Assembly: GCA_937881055.1 (NCBI GenBank) | Contig: CALGFJ010000042.1 | Coordinates: 1 to 38,369 of the forward strand | Origin: an uncultured Acidimicrobiaceae bacterium | GTDB taxonomy: Bacteria; Actinomycetota; Acidimicrobiia; Acidimicrobiales; RAAP-2 | Direction: 5' to 3' | Length of the DNA: 38,369 nt | Shown here: piece after piece, positions 33,689-38,369 of the stretch | Position numbering within the stretch: the first letter of the stretch is position 1 | How the letters are laid out: the number at the start of each line of letters is the position of its first letter | Position numbers and translations under genes: made by a program | Notes under the pieces: model-generated | The model's input: the letters and a program-made list of their open reading frames with translations, nothing else | Databases searched by the model: none | Told to the model about the DNA's origin: nothing

Positions 33689-35100
33689 ACATTCTCCGGT
33701 ACCTTGAGTCCAACTTCGGAGAGCAGCACGTGAAACGCCGGGCTTCCGACAACTTTGACCTCCAAGTGATCGGGAAACACCTTGATCCACTCCAGGAGAT
33801 TCTGAACCAAGATGCGACGTTCGCGATCTTCGGCCTCTGCCCACACTGCGTCCATGTCTAGGTCTGCGAGCATGCGGGCGACCTCTTCGAATCGAACCTC
33901 CAGGTCGCTCTTGAGTTGCTCCTCCTGGCCCTCTAGCGCCATCTGCTGACGAACAGACTCAATGGCAGTCGCGATACGTGTCTCTTCTTGTTGAAAGCCG
34001 TCGGCGCTGATCTTCTGGGCGTAGTAGAGGTCGAGTAGTTTCCGTCGTTCGTCGTTGAGGACCTTCAGCGTCTTTGCCGGTGGTGCCCGTCGGGTCCGGC
34101 GCGGCGTCCCCGCCGCGTCCGGGCCCCCACCGGCCAGCCGCCGTCGAATGGCGCTACGCAGGTCTTCGTCGTGACCGACGAGATGCAGACCCTTGACCAC
34201 CGCACGAGCCAGGCCGAGGTTGCTCCGTGACGGCTGATCGCAGCCCTGGCCTCGGTGACGGCACTTGTAGGTGAGATGGCCCTCGCCATTTTGCGCTACG
34301 ACCATCTTTCGATTGCAGAGGCCACAGATAACACGACCCGAGAGCGGGTCACTCGACTGGCGCACGCCTTTGGCTGTCCCTCGGTGCGCGTTCTGCCACT
34401 CCACTTCAGTGACGAGCGGCTCGTGGAGGCCGTCCGACCACTTATCCTTGCGCACTGTTTCGCCGCGATAGATGCGCGAATCGAGAATCGATTTGACGGT
34501 TGAGTACTTGAGTCCCGTGCGTTCTTCGATCACTCGATAAGAGTGTCCTTCACCTCGGAGCCGAAAGCACTCGATCACCCGTGCGGCATCAACATTCGGA
34601 ACGAGCAATCCATCGATCATGTCGTAGCCCGTCTTTGGTCGATTGGGCCAGCGCCCTTCTTTCACCAACCGGTCGAGTCCCATGCTGACGTTCTCCGAGA
34701 GCGCCTCGCGGTAGTACTCGGCTTGTCCGCCCATCATCGAGAAGAACCAACGGCCCGCAGGAGAGGACAGGTCGAGATTCTCACAGACCGAGTGCAGCGT
34801 GACGCCGTACTTGTCGAACGTGTCGCGTAACTCCATTAGGTCGCGCAGGCTGCGAGACAGCCGGTCAAGTTTCCACACGATGACGTGTGACGCGTGACCG
34901 GCTTCAACCGCCGCCAACAACTGCTGTAAACCAGGTCGGAGCATGTTCTTGCCGGAGATGCCGGGATCGGAGATGACAGTGATCTCGCCAAGATCGCGCA
35001 GACTTGCATAGGCTCGGAGTTTGTCCGTCTGGCCCTCTATCGACCAGCCCTCCTCCGCTTGCTCCTCTGTCGAGACTCGGCAGTACGCCAGGGTTAGCAC
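33667..35100 (-). CDS. Large serine recombinase
   Basis: The 477-aa protein has an N-terminal resolvase domain with nucleophile S10 (YCRVSTEEQ) and the DRLSRS block at 79-84. A recombinase domain follows (RVIEERTGLKYSTVKSILDSRIYRGE), then a zinc ribbon (C259-x2-C262, C280, C287) and a coiled-coil region (LNDERRKLLDLYYAQKISADGFQQEE). GTG start with aaaggaggt upstream. Its stop lies within the T loop of the tRNA-like fragment, so the last dozen residues are att-derived. It probably moves the element holding the 35194-36669 genes. Confidence 0.92.
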   Translation of the reverse strand: MLTLAYCRVSTEEQAEEGWSIEGQTDKLRAYASLRDLGEITVISDPGISGKNMLRPGLQQLLAAVEAGHASHVIVWKLDRLSRSLRDLMELRDTFDKYGVTLHSVCENLDLSSPAGRWFFSMMGGQAEYYREALSENVSMGLDRLVKEGRWPNRPKTGYDMIDGLLVPNVDAARVIECFRLRGEGHSYRVIEERTGLKYSTVKSILDSRIYRGETVRKDKWSDGLHEPLVTEVEWQNAHRGTAKGVRQSSDPLSGRVICGLCNRKMVVAQNGEGHLTYKCRHRGQGCDQPSRSNLGLARAVVKGLHLVGHDEDLRSAIRRRLAGGGPDAAGTPRRTRRAPPAKTLKVLNDERRKLLDLYYAQKISADGFQQEETRIATAIESVRQQMALEGQEEQLKSDLEVRFEEVARMLADLDMDAVWAEAEDRERRILVQNLLEWIKVFPDHLEVKVVGSPAFHVLLSEVGLKVPENVGVGGGT

Positions 35101-35193
35101 GGAGACCTCCTTTCGGTCCTAGGTTTTTGTTCACAATACGCAGAGTGACTGAAACCAGCACTGAGGCAACCGCGTCGAAGTCGGGCGGCGGCA

Positions 35194-36249
35194 TCACAGC
35201 AGTTCCAAACTTCGTCGCTTTTGCCAGATGCGAAAGTCCATCGACACGTGCGTCTCCCTGGCGTAGCGCCCGAGGTAGTCCTTCAGAACTTCGAGCATCT
35301 CCGCCTCCGAGTGACAATCGCTGAGGGCACCGAAACGCGCCACGTAGCCAACAAACGCCGGCATCATCTTCGCCAGTTCGCCACGTTGCTTGCCTCGATA
35401 AGTGCGCTCCAGGCTCAACGCGCCCTCACCTATCCGAGCGTGTTGAATCTCTTCCCACTCCGGTGCGATTGGCCACCTCGATCGGGTTTGATCACCGGTT
35501 GGCACGCGATAGGAGAGCCACGTCGTTAGGTAGGCCCACAGGGCGCCGGTCGCATCGAGAATATCGTCCGGATCGTCAAGTCCGAACTCGCGTAGTGCGC
35601 CTCGCAGCACTTCGAATTCGACTCGCAACACATTGCGTGCTGGGTCGTAGGTCTCGTTCCAAATCTCCTTCCAGTACTCGGCACCGGAAGAGACAATCTC
35701 GATGGTCTTGTTGTAAAGGCGGGCGTCAACCGTGCCCGAGGAGCGCTTGCCGAATTGCAGTCCGTTGAGCGTGCCATTCGCCTCAAACGTGCCGAGGTCC
35801 TCCGCTCGACAGACGAAGCGGTTACGATCATCGCCCGTCAGGTTCCAACCCTGGAAGTCCGCATAGAGGTCGACGCGACTGACCGTCAACTTCGCCACGC
35901 CGCATTCGCCCTCGATGAGGTCACGAACGCCTTGCACCACTGCGCGCACTCCGACACCGTGCAAGAACTCCGCGCGAGGTTGAATGCGAAACGCCGGGAG
36001 ATTGAGACTCGGTGTGATCCCGATGCGGCCAAAAGGATGAGTGAGGCAGTAGCGGTGCTTATGCCACGCGTGCGGTGCCATGAGCATCTCCAAGGCTCCA
36101 AATTGGAAGGGGGGGCTGCCGTCGAGTGCTTGCGCCTCGCTGCGAGAGTTTTCGAGTCTTGCGAGTAACGAATCCGGGAGTGGCGCGCGTCCGGTGAGGT
36201 AGATCGCGTCTACGCCGGAGGCCACTTCATTGAGAATCGGTACTCGCAT
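35194..36249 (-). CDS. Rep_trans-like replication initiation factor
   Basis: The 351-aa protein has family-like blocks: GVAKLTVSRVDLYADFQGW, LNGLQFGKRSSGTVDARLYNKTIEI, and LRVEFEVLRGALREFGLDD. These match the replication initiation factor (Rep_trans-type) pattern of acidic strand, Y-N-K helix and R-x-E-F. Such proteins start plasmid or phage rolling-circle replication. It lies 93 bases upstream of the serine recombinase on the same strand. The start codon at 36249 is inside an inverted repeat shared with the next gene upstream. Confidence 0.72.
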   Translation of the reverse strand: MRVPILNEVASGVDAIYLTGRAPLPDSLLARLENSRSEAQALDGSPPFQFGALEMLMAPHAWHKHRYCLTHPFGRIGITPSLNLPAFRIQPRAEFLHGVGVRAVVQGVRDLIEGECGVAKLTVSRVDLYADFQGWNLTGDDRNRFVCRAEDLGTFEANGTLNGLQFGKRSSGTVDARLYNKTIEIVSSGAEYWKEIWNETYDPARNVLRVEFEVLRGALREFGLDDPDDILDATGALWAYLTTWLSYRVPTGDQTRSRWPIAPEWEEIQHARIGEGALSLERTYRGKQRGELAKMMPAFVGYVARFGALSDCHSEAEMLEVLKDYLGRYARETHVSMDFRIWQKRRSLELL

Positions 36250-36261
36250 AATTGCAAGTAT
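36240..36261 (-). promoter_or_regulatory. Operator-like inverted repeat at the rep start codon
   Basis: On the minus strand ATACTTGC, a 6-base spacer and GCGAGTAC form an imperfect 8-bp inverted repeat with the rep ATG within it. The same pattern occurs at 36668-36689 (ATACTCGC, 6 bases, GCGAGTAT). Confidence 0.6.
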
Positions 36262-36279
36262 ACCGGCGACCCTGTTACA

Positions 36280-36669
36280 TCAAGTGTGTTTCTTCGGGGT
36301 CCGTCCGACTTTGACCTGGGCACCGGCCCAGTAGGCCTTCGGGTCAATCGTGATGCCCGGCATTTGATAGACGTCGGGGTGCGAGCCAGTCATCTTGCGG
36401 AAGCGGGCCACCTTGCGCCAGATCGTTGATTTGTGCATTCCGAACTCTTCAAGTCCCTCGAAGCCGCCGTAGAGATGCCACATGACCCAAAAGCCAATCA
36501 TGTCCTCGACAATCGTCGTACCTAGTGGCTCAAGGGCGCTTGTGAGTTTGCCTTTCACGAATGGGGGAACCCGACGATCCACGGCTTTGACATAAGCATC
36601 CCACGCCTTCTTAGCGATGCCCTGCCCTTCGGGCGTCTCCATTGGGTCGGATCGAAAGTCAGAATCCAT
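36280..36669 (-). CDS. Small HTH-like protein of the serine-recombinase element
   Basis: This 129-aa protein has a helix-turn-helix-like stretch (EFGMHKSTIWRKVARFRKMTG) and a short C-terminus with DPKAYWAG. It is 30 bases upstream of rep and, like rep, has an inverted repeat at its start codon. It is the best candidate for the regulator that binds these sites (inference). No family name known to me. Confidence 0.65.
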   Translation of the reverse strand: MDSDFRSDPMETPEGQGIAKKAWDAYVKAVDRRVPPFVKGKLTSALEPLGTTIVEDMIGFWVMWHLYGGFEGLEEFGMHKSTIWRKVARFRKMTGSHPDVYQMPGITIDPKAYWAGAQVKVGRTPKKHT

Positions 36670-36689
36670 ACTCGCAGTGTAGCGAGTAT
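36668..36689. promoter_or_regulatory. Perfect 8-bp inverted repeat between divergent genes
   Basis: ATACTCGC, agtgta, GCGAGTAT: a perfect palindrome with a 6-base spacer. It overlaps the start codon of the HTH-like gene and lies 29 bases before the divergent DUF2971 ORF. Likely an operator. Confidence 0.65.
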
Positions 36690-36717
36690 GTCAATCGTGG
36701 GATGCAATAGTTGAAGC

Positions 36718-37647
36718 ATGAGGAGCGAAAGCAGCATGAACATTGGCCAGCCCAGTGACCAGATGTCTACAGCGGCAATCAATTTCGTGAAGACAGAATG
36801 GATCGGAGGCATTCTTTCAGGTCCTCTTCCGGACCTTTTTCATTACACGAACGCGGAAGGCTTGAAGGGCATTGTCGAATCTCAAACACTGTGGGCATCG
36901 CACATTTCATTTATGAATGATCCGATGGAGATGAAGTACGCGGTGAATCTCTGTAGGAAGGTCCTTGATGAAAGCATTGGATCATCTGAAGACGCGGTCG
37001 ATGAACTCCTTCGTGCCACTGTCAATACGGGACTTGATCGAATCGGTGACTTGCTCACGGGTTTCGTATTCTGTTTTTGCGAAACGGACGACCTTCTCAG
37101 CCAATGGCGCGGGTATGGAGACAAGTCATCAGCATTCTCGATTGGAATCGACGTCAATGCGTTGGGGATTATGACCTTGGCACGAGGCGACATTCGGAAG
37201 GTTATTTATGATGTACGACAGCAAGAAGCGATGTTGAAGAGACTGCTATCTGACTGGCGCGATGTACTGAAATTGCTTGTGAAGGATGATCTCGTTGACT
37301 ACGGACGACTCCACTCGTTGAACATTGGACTCACTATGGCTTTTGCCCCAGTGGCACTGTCAATGAAGGTGCCCGCTTTCGCAGAAGAGTGTGAGTGGAG
37401 GATGATTACCATTCGAATGAATACGTCTGAGCTGTATTCGACTCGATTGCGCGACGGCAAACTAGTTCCTTATCTGGAGATTAACGAAGCCAATTCGGAT
37501 GGGAAGTTGCTTAATCTCCCGATCAAATCGTTGCGGGTCGGCCCGACTTCCGATGTCGAACGGGACCTCATGGCAGTTCGCAATCTGCTTCATACCAATG
37601 GAATCATGGTTGAACCGATTACCTCGGAATTTCAACTCAAATCGTGA
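36718..37647 (+). CDS. DUF2971 domain protein
   Basis: The 309-aa product begins its conserved region with LFHYTNAEGLKGIVESQTLWASHISFMNDPMEM, the DUF2971 hallmark, then FVFCFCETDDLLSQWRGYGDKSSAFSIGIDV and later ECEWRMITI. The domain is common on islands and its role is unknown. Start could be 36718 or the ATG at 36736 (MNIGQP). GC is low compared with the V-ATPase region. It is divergent from the HTH-like gene across the palindrome and ends 17 bases before hairpin R3. Confidence 0.85.
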   Translation: MRSESSMNIGQPSDQMSTAAINFVKTEWIGGILSGPLPDLFHYTNAEGLKGIVESQTLWASHISFMNDPMEMKYAVNLCRKVLDESIGSSEDAVDELLRATVNTGLDRIGDLLTGFVFCFCETDDLLSQWRGYGDKSSAFSIGIDVNALGIMTLARGDIRKVIYDVRQQEAMLKRLLSDWRDVLKLLVKDDLVDYGRLHSLNIGLTMAFAPVALSMKVPAFAEECEWRMITIRMNTSELYSTRLRDGKLVPYLEINEANSDGKLLNLPIKSLRVGPTSDVERDLMAVRNLLHTNGIMVEPITSEFQLKS

Positions 37648-37663
37648 TGGCAGTTAATCCGAA

Positions 37664-37703
37664 TGCAGTTTGCGGGTGCTGTGATACAGAGAGCGCACCA
37701 CGC
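37664..37703 (+). repeat. Hairpin repeat R, copy 3
   Basis: gcagtttgcgggtgctgtga and onwards to gcgcaccacgct. It is nearly identical to R2 over 30 bases; the stem is shortened to GGTGC/GCACC. It lies between convergent gene ends. Confidence 0.75.
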
Positions 37704-37735
37704 TGTTCAGCCGCGCCGTTCTTTCAGGGTGATTC

Positions 37736-38227
37736 TTAGGAATCGAGACTTTCATTCGGCCGTAAGTGTGATTGGATGTTCGACTTCAACAGTGCGCGAA
37801 GAACGGCTTCATCTTTTTTGTCCGAAATCATTTGCTTCGAGATTGTGAATCGAGGCTCGTTAAATCCTCTCTTCAATGTATAAAAGTTGCGTGTTTCGTT
37901 GGCACTCTTGAAGGCTGTCCAGCCGTCGGATCTCGACTTTTCACCCGCGGAAATTGTCACCCCACGATCAGTGAAGGTGAAAATTGGCTGGTCCTCGAAA
38001 TTACACAAGGCATTCCATTGCGCCCATGGCACGACCAGAAGTCGCAGCAGCATGTACGCAATGATTGCCATGACACAGGCCGCGATTAATGCACCACCGT
38101 TCTTCCAAATCACCAACCCGAAGCACAATGCGCAAAGGGCGTCGAACCAAGTGATTCGCTTGTCCATCCACCGAGAACGGATGAACTCATTTCTTGTCCA
38201 AGGCTTTTTGATCACTATTTCAGTCAC
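37736..38227 (-). CDS. YcxB-like membrane protein
   Basis: The 163-aa protein has two N-terminal membrane helices (WFDALCALCFGLVIW; ALIAACVMAIIAYMLLRLLVV), then a YcxB-type domain: FTDRGVTISAGEKSRSDGWTAFKSANETRNFYTL. It ends in a stretch with ISKQMISDKKDEAVLRALL. GTG start. Function unknown. It is the third small membrane protein found between an R hairpin and a CCAGTCGGAG motif. Confidence 0.8.
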   Translation of the reverse strand: MTEIVIKKPWTRNEFIRSRWMDKRITWFDALCALCFGLVIWKNGGALIAACVMAIIAYMLLRLLVVPWAQWNALCNFEDQPIFTFTDRGVTISAGEKSRSDGWTAFKSANETRNFYTLKRGFNEPRFTISKQMISDKKDEAVLRALLKSNIQSHLRPNESLDS

Positions 38228-38314
38228 ATTGTCGGCCAGAACGACTCACGTCTCCACAATTGCATAATCACGGTCCAATCGCATTCTCAGGACCTCCAGG
38301 TTCTTAAGCGCCAG

Positions 38315-38369
38315 TCGGAGACACCCCTTGGTCGTTAATTGCAAGCGGCGACGTCTTGACGATGGCGTG
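38315..38369. repeat. Terminal 55-bp inverted repeat, right copy
   Basis: Exact reverse complement of bases 1-55. Just inside it lies gccagtcggag (38310-38320), the left arm of the A/B/C palindrome family, so this end is also a junction of that repeat type. Confidence 0.9.

Noticed and set aside
24380-37703. Integron attC sites
   Set aside because: The repeats lack the attC core-site pattern, and no IntI-type integrase is present; gene direction is not constant.

Overview
The window looks like an accessory, mobile-element-rich stretch of a high-GC actinobacterium. Four things point that way: a RepSA-type (pSAM2-like) initiator with xis and a tRNA-linked tyrosine integrase, frequent GTG/TTG starts, many 4-base stop/start overlaps, and repeated 3' pieces of a tRNA-Lys(UUU) gene. 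A class such as Acidimicrobiia is possible but cannot be shown from sequence alone. The first and last 55 bases are exact reverse complements, and the match stops at base 56. That fits a contig ending in the same 55-mer at both ends, so the true flanks are unknown.

Left part (1-20.1 kb): four directly oriented copies of a 43-bp tRNA-Lys 3'-end fragment (918, 3039, 14212, 20104) divide the region into blocks. Three of them sit at the end of a longer shared repeat. Block 1 (about 2.1 kb) holds a pRiA4b ORF-3-like gene and a nucleotidyltransferase/antitoxin-like pair. Block 2 (about 11 kb) holds a nitroreductase, a nine-gene V/A-type ATPase operon (G-C-I-K-F-E-A-B-D) ending in a coupled universal stress protein gene, and a convergent erythromycin-esterase-family gene. 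Block 3 (about 6 kb) holds an MgtA-type P-type ATPase and an atypical pyruvate-kinase-like protein. This gene set (Usp, nitroreductase, esterase-family protein, cation P-ATPase, rotary ATPase) recalls dormancy/hypoxia regulons such as mycobacterial DosR, but here it is carried between attachment-site remnants.

Middle part (20-33.5 kb): a leftward int-xis-(Cys/His-rich ORF)-rep module with a divergent XRE regulator resembles an actinomycete integrative and conjugative element (AICE). It is followed by cargo: a YtrA-type GntR/ABC exporter operon, unknown small genes, small secreted proteins, a TraB/FtsK-like gene cut off just after its Walker A motif, an amber-interrupted pseudogene, and a secreted HNH-type nuclease with a Thr/Pro/Ala repeat linker.

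Right part (33.6-38.4 kb): a second element has a large serine recombinase whose 3' end runs into a tRNA 3'-end-like sequence, a Rep_trans-like initiator and a small HTH-like protein. The last two share a 22-bp operator-like inverted repeat at their start codons. Then come a DUF2971 gene and a YcxB-like membrane protein.

Two further dispersed repeat families (a hairpin R and a palindromic CCAGTCGGAG element) bracket small membrane-protein genes three times in the same order. This looks like a cassette-style exchange system and is the least explained structure in the window.
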